A stretch of 64,000 nucleotides of DNA from Pasteurella atlantica (lineage in GTDB: Bacteria > Pseudomonadota > Gammaproteobacteria > Enterobacterales > Pasteurellaceae): positions 744,001 to 808,000 of the forward strand of contig NZ_OY856306.1 of NCBI RefSeq assembly GCF_963693435.1, given 5' to 3'. The translations under genes and the position numbers were made by a program. The notes beneath the pieces were generated by a model. That model did not search any database. It had not been told where the DNA came from and worked only from the letters and a program-made list of their open reading frames with translations. Positions 34,157 to 44,970 of the stretch are shown piece after piece (the stretch's first letter is position 1; the number at the start of each line of letters is the position of its first letter).

Positions 34157-35104
34157 TTACCCTTTATACAAACTCGGATCTTCTTCATTTGGACGAGTTT
34201 TAAAGCGTCTATGTAGCCACATATACTGTTCAGGAGCATTCATTATTTCTTTTTCTACCACCTTATTCATTAAGGTAGCTGTGTCAATATCATCTGTACA
34301 GTGACTGAAATCGACAGGGGGGCTGACCGTTAATGTATAACCTGTTCCATCAGTATTACGAATAGGTGAAAATGGAATAACAACAGCGTTGGGAGCAGAA
34401 CGTAGTAACATTCTCGTACCAGTCGTTGTTGCTGTTTTTTTTACGTTGAAGAAAGGAACAAATACGCTAGACTTTCTACCATAGTCGTGATCAGGTGCAT
34501 ACCAAATCATCTCTCCTTGACGCAGTGCTTTAATCATTCCTCGTAAGTCATTGCGGTTTAACATTGCTTTATTAGAACGCACTCGTCCACGAAATTGAAT
34601 CCAATCAAGCAAAGGATTATCATTAGGGCGATAAACACCAATACCTTGATGGTGTAATCCCATAATTCTTGCTCCTAACTCTAAGGTTAAAAAATGTACG
34701 CCAACTAAAATAATCCCTTTTTGATCTTTTTCAGCTTGTTTAAGGTGTTCTATTCCTTCAAATTTTGACCATTTTAGAATCCGTTTATCCGACCAAAACC
34801 ACGCCATTCCTGTTTCAATGATAGCCATTCCGACAGATTCAATATTTTTTTCAACAAGCTGTTCGATTTTTTGTTTTGAGTAATTAGGAAAGCAAAGTTC
34901 AAGGTTACGTTTTGCAATAGCGGTACGATATTTTCCGAATTTTGCAATTTTGAAAATAGCACTTAGTCCTTTACCGATTTTTAATAAAATAGGATAAGGA
35001 AGCAATAAGATTAGGTGAAAAAAACCTAATCCAAGCCATAGTCCCCAATATTTGGGGTGTAAAAATTGCATTTGAAAAGGAGGAAACTGTGTTTTATTTG
35101 CCAT
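34157..35104 (-). CDS. lpxL: Lipid A lauroyl/myristoyl acyltransferase (LpxL/HtrB)
   Basis: This 315-residue inner-membrane acyltransferase has an N-terminal membrane segment (about residues 21-42) and the HX4E catalytic motif H137-F-L-T-L-E142. It also has the LpxL-typical GVYRPNDNPLLDW, YAPDHDYG and APEQYMWLHRRFKTRP blocks. It adds a secondary acyl chain to Kdo2-lipid IVA, completing lipid A. Similarity is closer to LpxL than to LpxM throughout. No strong ribosome site is seen; the start gives the expected N-terminus. The G+C-rich repeat begins about 105 bases upstream of the start codon. Confidence 0.93.
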   Translation of the reverse strand: MANKTQFPPFQMQFLHPKYWGLWLGLGFFHLILLLPYPILLKIGKGLSAIFKIAKFGKYRTAIAKRNLELCFPNYSKQKIEQLVEKNIESVGMAIIETGMAWFWSDKRILKWSKFEGIEHLKQAEKDQKGIILVGVHFLTLELGARIMGLHHQGIGVYRPNDNPLLDWIQFRGRVRSNKAMLNRNDLRGMIKALRQGEMIWYAPDHDYGRKSSVFVPFFNVKKTATTTGTRMLLRSAPNAVVIPFSPIRNTDGTGYTLTVSPPVDFSHCTDDIDTATLMNKVVEKEIMNAPEQYMWLHRRFKTRPNEEDPSLYKG

Positions 35105-35214
35105 TTTTATTATTTATTAAATAAAATTTCCTCAATTTTACCTGAATTTCGTCATTATTGTAATAAATTGTATGTAGAAAGATTATTATTGATATGGGGT
35201 ACGGTATGTTTTTA

Positions 35215-35447
35215 CCCCCCACCCTAGCCCTCCCCCGCAAGCGGAGGAGGGGAGTTGCGGTGTATATTATTATTCCTCCCTCCGCTTGTGGCGGGGGGAG
35301 GCTAGGCACTCAGCACATCATAAGGGCTTTCTTCACTATTATTCCTCCCTCCACTTGCGGGGGGAGGCTAGGTCACGAGTTAAACTTTCTTCTTTTTTAG
35401 TCTATTATTCCTCCCTCCGCTTGCGGGGGGAGGCTAGGAGGGGGGGT
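35215..35447. repeat. G+C-rich modular repeat, copy 1
   Basis: It occupies most of the 372-base lpxL-malQ gap. It is bounded by inverted arms of about 37 bases: the left (35215-35252) contains CTAGCCCTCCCCCGCAAGCG and the right (35410-35447) its near-complement. Inside are repeated modules ATTATTCCTCCCTCC... GAGGCTAGG at about 35269-35306, 35338-35372 and 35404-35439, spaced 66-69 bases. Short frames through it are artefacts of the repeats. It stands out from the A+T-rich surroundings. The rest of the gap (35105-35214) is A+T-rich with nothing recognisable. Confidence 0.9.
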
Positions 35448-35476
35448 AATGAATTTCGAAATACAATCTTACCCCA

Positions 35477-37495
35477 TTACTGACGAGTACTATCTATTTT
35501 ATTTAACAGAGAAATTACCTTTTCATCAGCAAAAATTTCATCTATCGTTCTACTCAATTTCCGACGCCAGTTTGGGTATTCATCACTCGTCCCTGGAATA
35601 TTCACTGGTTCAAGCATATTCAACCAATCTTCAGGTTGTGTACCAAATAACGCACTGTTGGTATCCGCCACATAATGTTGTAATTGATGTGTGAAATTTT
35701 GGCTCACATTTTTGCAAGTTTCTTCTAAAATGTGACCGCTTGTTTCTACAGCGTGACGGATTTTTTGCTTCGCAACTACACGATCTTTTCTTAGTTGTTT
35801 AAGTAGATCTTCATTCGGATAGATCCCAAATTTTTCGCCTAATTCAAAATCATAATCTTGCCAGTAACCTTTTACTGTTGGCAAATCGTGAGTGCTTAGG
35901 GTTGTCATTGCTTGATAAGGGTAATCTTGTAATCGCTTGCTACCATTTTCATCAAATTCAAAATAGAAAATGTTATACGCCAAAATGCCTTTTTGTTCTA
36001 AGGCTTCAAGCATTCCATCAGGTACAATCCCCAATGCTTCGGCAATAATTAAACACTGATGACGTTGGCTTTCAAGGGCTAGAATTCCCAGTAAATCGTC
36101 TAGTGGATAACGTACATAAGCCCCGTCTTTGGCTGGTACACCTTTGGTTGCCCACCATAAACGTGCAAAACCTAAAATATGGTCAATTCGCAATGCGCCA
36201 CAATGTTGCATATTGGCACGCAATAAATCAATAAAAGGCTGATAACCACGTTGTTGTAGCACATCTGGGTGCATTGGTGATAATCCCCAATTTTGTCCTT
36301 GTGGTGCCATAATATCAGGCGGTGCACCAACAGAGGCATCTAATACATAAAGTGCTTTATCTGCCCACGTTTCTGCACCATTGGCTGAAACGCCCACCGC
36401 TAAATCACGGTAAAAACCTATCGGCATTTTTAATTTTTTCGCTAATTTATCGCACTCAGCTAATTGCTGTTGGGCGATAAATTGTAGCCACATATAAAAA
36501 CGTACTAAATCGGGGTGTTCTTGTTTAAATTTTGCAACCGCTGGGGAATGATAATCGTGATATTCGCTGTCCCAAGAATCCCAGCCCCATTGATTTTCTA
36601 ATTGTTCACAACGGTATTGATGAAGTGCATCAAAGGTCGCTTGAATAAGCAAATTTTCACCATTTTGTTGAATAAAGCCTTCAAAATCAGCTTGATTTTG
36701 GGTTTTAAAAGTTTCAAAAGCGAGTTTTAAGCCTTGTAATTTTAGCTGTATAACTTTTGTGTAATCTACATAATCGGCATTTCTGACATCTGCCAACTGT
36801 TGCTGAATTTCTTGTGAATTAAACCAACTTTGTGCTTTTTTACTTTGTTGAAAAGCGGTCACTTTGTTTACGTCAATATAGATAATATTTTGCCATAAAC
36901 GAGAAGAAGGACTATAAGGGCTGGCACTTTCAGGGTTTGCAGGGAATAAAGAATGAATAGGATTTAAGCCCACAAAATCGCCACCTTGTTGTGCGATTTT
37001 CGTTAAAAATTGTTGCAGATCCCCAAAATCACCGATTCCCCAGTTCTCTTTTGAGCGTAAAGTATAAAGCTGTAAAATCGATCCCCACAGTTTTTTACCC
37101 TGTTGCAATTCAACTGGTTGAAAGGCTTTTTCTGGGGTAACGATAATTTGACATTCAAAGGTCTGCTTTTCCGCTTTAATAGTTAAAACGTGATAGCCCA
37201 ATGGAAGATTTCTCGGCAAATTGACTGAATAATTAAAAATATAACCTGAACGTGTTTCGCCATTTTCTAATGTCAGTTGCCAATAGTCGTCCACTTTTTC
37301 ATTTTTAGTAAAATTAAGATCAAAAGTGACCGCTTGATTTTGTTTGACTACTTTTACAAAAGGTACTGCCCGTTGAGATTGTGGCTCACCCAACAAGTTG
37401 GCAATGCGTTGATACACTTCTGGCGTTGAATAACTACGCTCTCCTTTTTCATCAATAAAATAAGGGTAAATATATGGGTGTTGTTGTTTTATCAT
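35477..37495 (-). CDS. malQ: 4-alpha-glucanotransferase (amylomaltase)
   Basis: This 672-residue GH77 enzyme transfers maltosyl and longer dextrinyl units between maltodextrins, releasing glucose in the cytosol. It has a small N-terminal domain of about 140 residues, then the GH77 barrel. Visible GH77 motifs include GDFVGLNPIHSLFPANPESASPYSPSSR, ALRIDHILGFARLWW (catalytic Asp), IIAEALGIVPDGM (acid/base Glu) and TLSTHDLPTVKGYW. AGGAG lies before the ATG. It is 10 bases after malG, so malE-F-G-Q appears to be one leftward operon. malP is not present. Confidence 0.97.
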   Translation of the reverse strand: MIKQQHPYIYPYFIDEKGERSYSTPEVYQRIANLLGEPQSQRAVPFVKVVKQNQAVTFDLNFTKNEKVDDYWQLTLENGETRSGYIFNYSVNLPRNLPLGYHVLTIKAEKQTFECQIIVTPEKAFQPVELQQGKKLWGSILQLYTLRSKENWGIGDFGDLQQFLTKIAQQGGDFVGLNPIHSLFPANPESASPYSPSSRLWQNIIYIDVNKVTAFQQSKKAQSWFNSQEIQQQLADVRNADYVDYTKVIQLKLQGLKLAFETFKTQNQADFEGFIQQNGENLLIQATFDALHQYRCEQLENQWGWDSWDSEYHDYHSPAVAKFKQEHPDLVRFYMWLQFIAQQQLAECDKLAKKLKMPIGFYRDLAVGVSANGAETWADKALYVLDASVGAPPDIMAPQGQNWGLSPMHPDVLQQRGYQPFIDLLRANMQHCGALRIDHILGFARLWWATKGVPAKDGAYVRYPLDDLLGILALESQRHQCLIIAEALGIVPDGMLEALEQKGILAYNIFYFEFDENGSKRLQDYPYQAMTTLSTHDLPTVKGYWQDYDFELGEKFGIYPNEDLLKQLRKDRVVAKQKIRHAVETSGHILEETCKNVSQNFTHQLQHYVADTNSALFGTQPEDWLNMLEPVNIPGTSDEYPNWRRKLSRTIDEIFADEKVISLLNKIDSTRQ

Positions 37496-37505
37496 TTTTA
37501 TTCTC

Positions 37506-38396
37506 CTAACCTTTTACACCACCAGATGTTAAACCACCCACTAACCAACGTTGTGCCAAAATAAAGACTAAGGTAATTGGAATAGCAGAAAGAATAGCAG
37601 CAGCGGCAAAATCGCCCCATAAATAATTTTGAGGATTTAAATACTGTTGCATACCCACTGCTAAAGTATAATTGTCCACATCTCGTAATAGTAATGAGGC
37701 AACGGGTACTTCAATAATAGAAGAAATAAAAGATAAAATAAACACCACCGCTAAAATAGGGACTGATAATGGCAATAAAATTAAGCGGAAAGTCTGCCAA
37801 GGGGTTGCTCCATCTAAGGCTGCCGCTTCTTCTAAAGAAACATCAATGGTTTCAAAATATCCCTTAATTGTCCAAACGTGCATTGCAATTCCACCTAAAT
37901 AAGCAAAAATTACGCCACCGTGCGTATTCAATCCTAAGAATGGAATGTAATCACTTAAACGGTCAAATAACGCATATAATGCCACTAATGAAAGTACCGC
38001 TGGGAACATTTGAAAAATCAACATTCCTTGTAACAATACACCTTTTCCTGCAAATTTTAAACGAGCGAAAGCATAAGCTGATGTTGTGGAAAAAATTAAT
38101 GTTAGAACAGCGGTCACTGTCGCCACCTTCACAGAGTTCCATAACCATAATAAAACAGGAAAAGGAGGTGGCGTGACTGTTCCATCAGCGTGTGTCACAG
38201 GAAGTCCTAATGCCAACTTCCAATGCTCAAAAGAGATCGTACTAGGAATAATTTCTCCTAGTGCTAAATTACCCGGTCTTAATGAAATGCCGATAATCAT
38301 CAACATTGGGAACAAAATTAATGCACAAAATAAAATTAAAAATAAGTGTGTTGAAAATAAACGTACTTTTATGGATTTTTCTTGAACCATTGCCAT
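37506..38396 (-). CDS. malG: Maltose ABC transporter permease MalG
   Basis: This 296-residue inner-membrane permease has six hydrophobic segments. The cytoplasmic EAA loop is [26 protein letters not shown], which docks to MalK. It ends in [10 protein letters not shown], the MalG C-terminal tail that reaches the MalE binding site in E. coli. AGGAGG lies eight bases before the ATG. It forms the channel with MalF and lies 12 bases downstream of it. Confidence 0.97.
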   Translation of the reverse strand: MAMVQEKSIKVRLFSTHLFLILFCALILFPMLMIIGISLRPGNLALGEIIPSTISFEHWKLALGLPVTHADGTVTPPPFPVLLWLWNSVKVATVTAVLTLIFSTTSAYAFARLKFAGKGVLLQGMLIFQMFPAVLSLVALYALFDRLSDYIPFLGLNTHGGVIFAYLGGIAMHVWTIKGYFETIDVSLEEAAALDGATPWQTFRLILLPLSVPILAVVFILSFISSIIEVPVASLLLRDVDNYTLAVGMQQYLNPQNYLWGDFAAAAILSAIPITLVFILAQRWLVGGLTSGGVKG

Positions 38397-38408
38397 TTTA
38401 TCTTCCTC

Positions 38409-39965
38409 CTAATCTTGCTGTAATTTGGTTAAACGAATTTGGAACAAGGCAAGAATACTGACCAGTAAGAAGATAATCACTGCAATTGCCGCTGCTAAGC
38501 CAAAGTCTTGTGATCCGCTACCTTCAAAGGCGATACGGTAAGTATAACTTACAAGTAAATCAGTATGCCCTGCTGGGGTGGTTGTGCCAACCATATTTGG
38601 ACCACCTAAGGTTAATAATTGAATCAGTACAAAGTTATTAAAGTTGAAGGCAAAACTGGCGATCATCAATGGCATCAGTGGTTTTAATAACATTGGCATT
38701 GTGATTTTGGTAAAATTTTGCCACATTGTCGCACCGTCAATGGCAGAGGCTTCATACAAATCATTTGGAATGGCTTTGAGTAAGCCCATACAAACAATCA
38801 TCATATAAGGGTAACCCAACCACGTATTTACAATTAATAGCATTGATTTGGCTAAAGTTGGATCATTAAACCATTCAGGGCGAATACCAAATAATTGGTT
38901 AAGAATTAAGTTTATTTCCCCAAAACTTTGGTTGAACAATCCTTTAAATACCAGAATGGAAATAAAACCCGGTACGGCATAAGGTAAAATTAGCAATAAG
39001 CGATAAACAGCTTTACCTTTCAGAGGTTCCCACTGCACCAGTGAGGCAAAAATCATTCCTAAAAATACAGTAAAAATAACAGTTAAGAAAGCAAAAATCA
39101 CTGTCCAAATAAAGATTTTAACAAAAGGCTCTTGTACACCTTTATCAGTTAAAATTTTAATGTAATTACTCCAACCTGCCGCAACGATATAACCCGGTTC
39201 TAAACGCTGTTCAACAAACTGCCCTTGTTCATCAATTTTTTGAAAGAAACCAATTTCATTATTTGCTTTATATTTTTCGCCTGTTTCATTATTGATTAAA
39301 ATTTGCGAATTTTGATCAAAATCATACCGCTTCTTCTGTTCCGTAAATTGGCGTAATGAACTCATTGTTAGGCTTTCATTTGATGGTAGTACAACATTAA
39401 CCGCTTGTAAATTAGTACGATTTTTTATGATAATTTTTAATGGTGCAACTTTACCTTCTGGTAATTTTGCCACTTCATTGACGGATAATTCTTTTGGTAA
39501 TTTTGTGAGATCAAGTGGTGCAGAAAGATAATTTTTTTGTAATTTGCTGTTATTTAGTGTGAGTTGATATTTATTGTTTTCGATTGCTAATAATTTAAAA
39601 TTAAAACGCTCTCCAAAAGCAAATTTTTGTGATTGTAATTGTGAAACAACTTGCTCAAAGCTCAATCTATTTGCACCACTATAATTAGTAAATGCAATAA
39701 TAACGGTCATCAATAATGGAAAAATAATAAAAATTCCAATTGCGGATACACCTGGGTAAAGATAACGCCAACGATATGCTCTGCCATTGCTGAACACATA
39801 AATACCAGAGGTTAAAACAACCAACACCAGCAGTGCAAATATAATCTCACCTTGTAAATAAATGGTAAAAACAAGATAAAAGGCTAATAAATAAAGCAAA
39901 CCAATGCAGAGGCGTTTTCCCCAAATTTGAAGATTTGTTGGTGGTGTTTCAATGGAAGTAAGCAT
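38409..39965 (-). CDS. malF: Maltose ABC transporter permease MalF
   Basis: This 518-residue permease has N-terminal membrane helices (about 15-95) and a large periplasmic P2 loop (about 100-275) characteristic of enterobacterial-type MalF. A C-terminal channel half follows with the EAA loop YEASAIDGATMWQNFTKITMPMLL. It pairs with MalG and contacts MalE through P2. Length agrees with E. coli MalF (514). It follows malE after 97 bases, which contain a perfect palindrome. One uptake signal is embedded in the P2 loop coding region (ATCATACCGCTT near 39323). Confidence 0.97.
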   Translation of the reverse strand: MLTSIETPPTNLQIWGKRLCIGLLYLLAFYLVFTIYLQGEIIFALLVLVVLTSGIYVFSNGRAYRWRYLYPGVSAIGIFIIFPLLMTVIIAFTNYSGANRLSFEQVVSQLQSQKFAFGERFNFKLLAIENNKYQLTLNNSKLQKNYLSAPLDLTKLPKELSVNEVAKLPEGKVAPLKIIIKNRTNLQAVNVVLPSNESLTMSSLRQFTEQKKRYDFDQNSQILINNETGEKYKANNEIGFFQKIDEQGQFVEQRLEPGYIVAAGWSNYIKILTDKGVQEPFVKIFIWTVIFAFLTVIFTVFLGMIFASLVQWEPLKGKAVYRLLLILPYAVPGFISILVFKGLFNQSFGEINLILNQLFGIRPEWFNDPTLAKSMLLIVNTWLGYPYMMIVCMGLLKAIPNDLYEASAIDGATMWQNFTKITMPMLLKPLMPLMIASFAFNFNNFVLIQLLTLGGPNMVGTTTPAGHTDLLVSYTYRIAFEGSGSQDFGLAAAIAVIIFLLVSILALFQIRLTKLQQD

Positions 39966-39997
39966 ATTTTCGTCCTAAATTTTTATTATTATGAGGA

Positions 39998-40025
39998 GTA
40001 GAGACGTAGCATGCTACGTCTCTAC
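39998..40025. repeat. 28-bp perfect palindrome between malE and malF
   Basis: Two 14-base arms (GTAGAGACGTAGCA and its complement) abut with no spacer. In RNA it gives a strong hairpin. It lies 37 bases downstream of the malE stop. No T-run follows leftward, which fits mRNA stabilisation or attenuation better than termination. Similar palindromes occur near 56.5 and 56.75 kb. Confidence 0.9.
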
Positions 40026-40062
40026 AGTTCTATGCAAAATTTTTAGTATTTGAATAAATTAA

Positions 40063-41247
40063 TTACTCTTTTTCAATTTTCGCTTGTGCTTCATCAAGTG
40101 CTGCTTTAACACTTTGACGACCTGTTACCGCATTGGTAATCGCTGCTTTTTCTGAATACCAGAAACGGCTCATTTCAGGGATATTAGGCATTACTTCACC
40201 ATTTTCCGCATTTTCCATTGTTGCCGCAATGCGTGGATCTTTGGCTAACACTTTTTGATAGCTTTTCAATGCCACCGCACCTAATGCAACATCTTTGTTT
40301 ACGGTTTCTAAACCGCTATCTGTTAATAAATAGTTTTCCATAAACTCTTTAACCAGATCTTTATTTGGACTTGCTGCATTCACCCCAGCACTTAATACGC
40401 CAACAAATGGTTTACCTGCTTTACCGTTTAATTTAGGTAATACTGCTACGCCATAGTTGATACCGCTTTTCTCAATATTTGCCCAAGCCCAAGGACCATT
40501 AATTGTTAACGCGGTTTGACCTTTATTAAAGCCCGCTTCTGCAACGGCATAGTCAGTATCTTTGTTGATGACTTTTTGTTTCACTAAATCAACCACAAAC
40601 TGTAACCCTTTTTGTGCTGCTTTATTGTTCACGCCAATATCTTTTGCATCATAACCTTTATCAGTTAATTTGAACGCGTAAGCACCTTGTGAAGAGATAA
40701 TTGGCCAAGTGAAGTAAGGTTCAGCTAAGTTCCACATAATCGCTGATTTACCGTCTTTTTTAAGTTTTTTATCTAACTCAATGACTTCTTTCCACGTTTT
40801 AGGAGCGGTTGGTACTAAATCTTTGTTATAGATTAAAGATAAAGATTCCACTGCGATTGGGTAAGCAATTTGTTTACCTTTATAGCTTGTTGCTTTCCAA
40901 CCAATGTCAGATAATTTTGCTTTAAACTCGGCACTTGGTTGAATTTCTGCAAGCAAACCTGCTTGTGCATAGCCACCAAAACGGTCGTGAGCAAAAATAA
41001 TCACATCTGGACCATCACCAGAAGCGGCAACTTGTGGATACACTTCTTCTAATTTAGAAGGATGCTCGACAACAACTTTTACACCAGTATCCGCTTCAAA
41101 CTTTTTACCCACTTCGGCTAATCCGTTGTAACCTTTATCTGCATTGATCCAAATGTTGATTTGACCTTCAACCATTTTTGCATACACACCTTGTGCCACA
41201 GATAAACCTGCTAATACGGCAAGGGCTGTTTTTGTTAAATTTCTCAT
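40063..41247 (-). CDS. malE: Periplasmic maltose/maltodextrin-binding protein
   Basis: This 394-residue protein has a Sec signal peptide (cut after VYA, residue 23). The mature sequence is collinear with E. coli MalE ([35 protein letters not shown]). Binding-site aromatics in [29 protein letters not shown] and [11 protein letters not shown] are kept. It delivers maltose and maltodextrins to MalFGK2. It is the first gene of the malE-F-G-Q operon, preceded by MalT boxes. GAGGAAAA lies upstream of the ATG. Confidence 0.98.
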   Translation of the reverse strand: MRNLTKTALAVLAGLSVAQGVYAKMVEGQINIWINADKGYNGLAEVGKKFEADTGVKVVVEHPSKLEEVYPQVAASGDGPDVIIFAHDRFGGYAQAGLLAEIQPSAEFKAKLSDIGWKATSYKGKQIAYPIAVESLSLIYNKDLVPTAPKTWKEVIELDKKLKKDGKSAIMWNLAEPYFTWPIISSQGAYAFKLTDKGYDAKDIGVNNKAAQKGLQFVVDLVKQKVINKDTDYAVAEAGFNKGQTALTINGPWAWANIEKSGINYGVAVLPKLNGKAGKPFVGVLSAGVNAASPNKDLVKEFMENYLLTDSGLETVNKDVALGAVALKSYQKVLAKDPRIAATMENAENGEVMPNIPEMSRFWYSEKAAITNAVTGRQSVKAALDEAQAKIEKE

Positions 41248-41313
41248 AACATTTTCCTCTTTGTTTGTTGATATATAAAGAAACTAAGATAATTCGAGCG
41301 GTATAATGAAATA

Positions 41314-41351
41314 ATTATATTTAAAAGACCTCATCCCCCCCTCTCATCCCC
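41314..41351 (-). promoter_or_regulatory. malE promoter with two MalT boxes
   Basis: On the minus strand the MalT boxes GGGGATGAGG (41338-41329) and GGGGATGAGA (41351-41342) match the MalT consensus GGGGA(T/G)GAGG at ten and nine positions. They are direct repeats 13 bases apart. The proximal box ends 9 bases before a perfect TATAAT (41319-41314), so it replaces the -35 element, as in E. coli mal promoters. Confidence 0.85.
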
Positions 41352-41363
41352 TATTATTTTTTT

Positions 41364-41379
41364 TGTGAACTTGATCATA
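41364..41379. promoter_or_regulatory. CRP-like site 1 in malE-malK region
   Basis: TGTGA-N6-TCATA: one mismatch to the CRP consensus TGTGA-N6-TCACA. It lies directly upstream of the malE-side MalT boxes. Confidence 0.6.
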
Positions 41380-41403
41380 CTTCTTACATTATTATCGAAT
41401 ATT

Positions 41404-41419
41404 TGTGACAGTGATCACA
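41404..41419. promoter_or_regulatory. CRP site 2 in malE-malK region (perfect)
   Basis: TGTGA-N6-TCACA is a perfect CRP core in the centre of the 331-base divergent region. Confidence 0.8.
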
Positions 41420-41436
41420 AAAAAACAATTTAATTT

Positions 41437-41452
41437 CGTGATCTATATCACA
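41437..41452. promoter_or_regulatory. CRP-like site 3 in malE-malK region
   Basis: CGTGA-N6-TCACA has one mismatch to the CRP core. It is the site nearest malK. No clear MalT box was found on the malK side (41453-41578), which otherwise holds one uptake-signal fragment (GACCGCTTAT) and A+T-rich sequence. Confidence 0.65.
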
Positions 41453-41578
41453 AAAAAATACTTTATTTGCACAAAAAAAGACCGCTTATATTTTATGATT
41501 TTTTTTATCCAAGTATGATGTTTTCCCTAGATAATATTATTATATTAGTTTTCAATAAAAAAAGAGAGGATAAATACA

Positions 41579-43970
<2,392 letters not shown>

Positions 43971-44000
43971 TATTTCCACAATACACCTTTAAGTAAATAA

Positions 44001-44062
44001 TAAGCGGTTACATTCTTCCATTTTTTTGCAAAAAATTGATAAGATCTAACCGCTTATTTTGT
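44001..44062 (+). terminator. Uptake-signal hairpin between lamB and malM
   Basis: TAAGCGGTTA (44001-44010) and TAACCGCTTA (44047-44056) are perfect arms. The loop includes TTTTTTTGCAAAAAATT and a TTTT run follows. It is a partial or full terminator. Confidence 0.65.
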
Positions 44063-44091
44063 ATAAATACTACAAAACCATAGGAAATATT

Positions 44092-44952
44092 ATGAAAAAT
44101 AAAATTACTCTTTTGATTTCAACCTTTTTTGCTGTATCAGTATTAGCAAGTCCTTCTCAGTTAGATCAAACTAAGTTACAAAATCTTAATTGGCAAAATG
44201 TGAATTTATCACAACAACAAGTGACAGATATTACATCAAATCAAGTTAAACATTTTATTTCTTCTATTGCAGGTTTTGATAGTGCAGTTATTGGCTATAA
44301 AATTCCTGCTAATCAAGGAACAATAAAAGTAAATCTCAGTAGTTTAGTGGTGGATAACGATCATATTTTTGTGCCTAATATGTTAGTATTTGATGCAAAT
44401 TTTAATCCATCTGTTACCTATCCTGCTTCAACCTTTAAACTTGCTGAGGCTCGTGGTTTGGATGAACCTCAATTAACGGCACAATTAAGTTTAACCCCAA
44501 CAGCAAATCAAGATTACCTTTACTTATTGATCTATACTACAAAACAAGATTTAGAAAAAACAACCACTATTACTCACCCAGCCAAACTTTATGCAAAAGC
44601 AAAAGGTAATCAACCGCCAGCAATTAATGATCTTCAAGTCAAACATACTAATTCTGGAAAAATCAAAATTGAAATTGATGGTGTACAAACCAGCCAATTT
44701 ATTGGGTTAAATGGTCCACTTTTTGAAGCCAAACAACCACAAGCAACGGTTGTAGGGAAACAACAAAAAGCAACCCCAAAACGCACTCAAAAAGTAGAAA
44801 ACAGCACTGAACAATATTTTAATAATGCCGTTCTTAGTGCATTGAAAAATAACGATATTAGTAAAGCAATGAACCTAGTGAATGAAGCAGAACAGTTAGG
44901 ATTAACGCAACCACGTAAAATATTCCTTAAAAAAGTTGCTGCTAAGAAATAA
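44092..44952 (+). CDS. malM: Maltose operon periplasmic protein MalM
   Basis: This 286-residue exported protein has a signal peptide (about residues 1-19, cut near VLAS). It matches the MalM family: LNWQNVNLSQQQVTDITSNQ, then two beta-rich segments and a basic linker (QQKATPKRTQKVEN) before a short helical C-terminus. Its role in E. coli is unknown, but it is always tied to the mal regulon and downstream of lamB, as here. The ATG at 44092 has AGGAA upstream. The helical tail (NNAVLSALKNNDISKAMNLVNEAE) may be a small oligomerisation module. Confidence 0.9.
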   Translation: MKNKITLLISTFFAVSVLASPSQLDQTKLQNLNWQNVNLSQQQVTDITSNQVKHFISSIAGFDSAVIGYKIPANQGTIKVNLSSLVVDNDHIFVPNMLVFDANFNPSVTYPASTFKLAEARGLDEPQLTAQLSLTPTANQDYLYLLIYTTKQDLEKTTTITHPAKLYAKAKGNQPPAINDLQVKHTNSGKIKIEIDGVQTSQFIGLNGPLFEAKQPQATVVGKQQKATPKRTQKVENSTEQYFNNAVLSALKNNDISKAMNLVNEAEQLGLTQPRKIFLKKVAAKK

Positions 44953-44970
44953 TATTCGAGGAGTGGCACA

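Noticed and set aside
35194-35483. Short rightward frames over the lpxL-malQ gap
   Set aside because: They are translations of the G+C-rich repeat modules.
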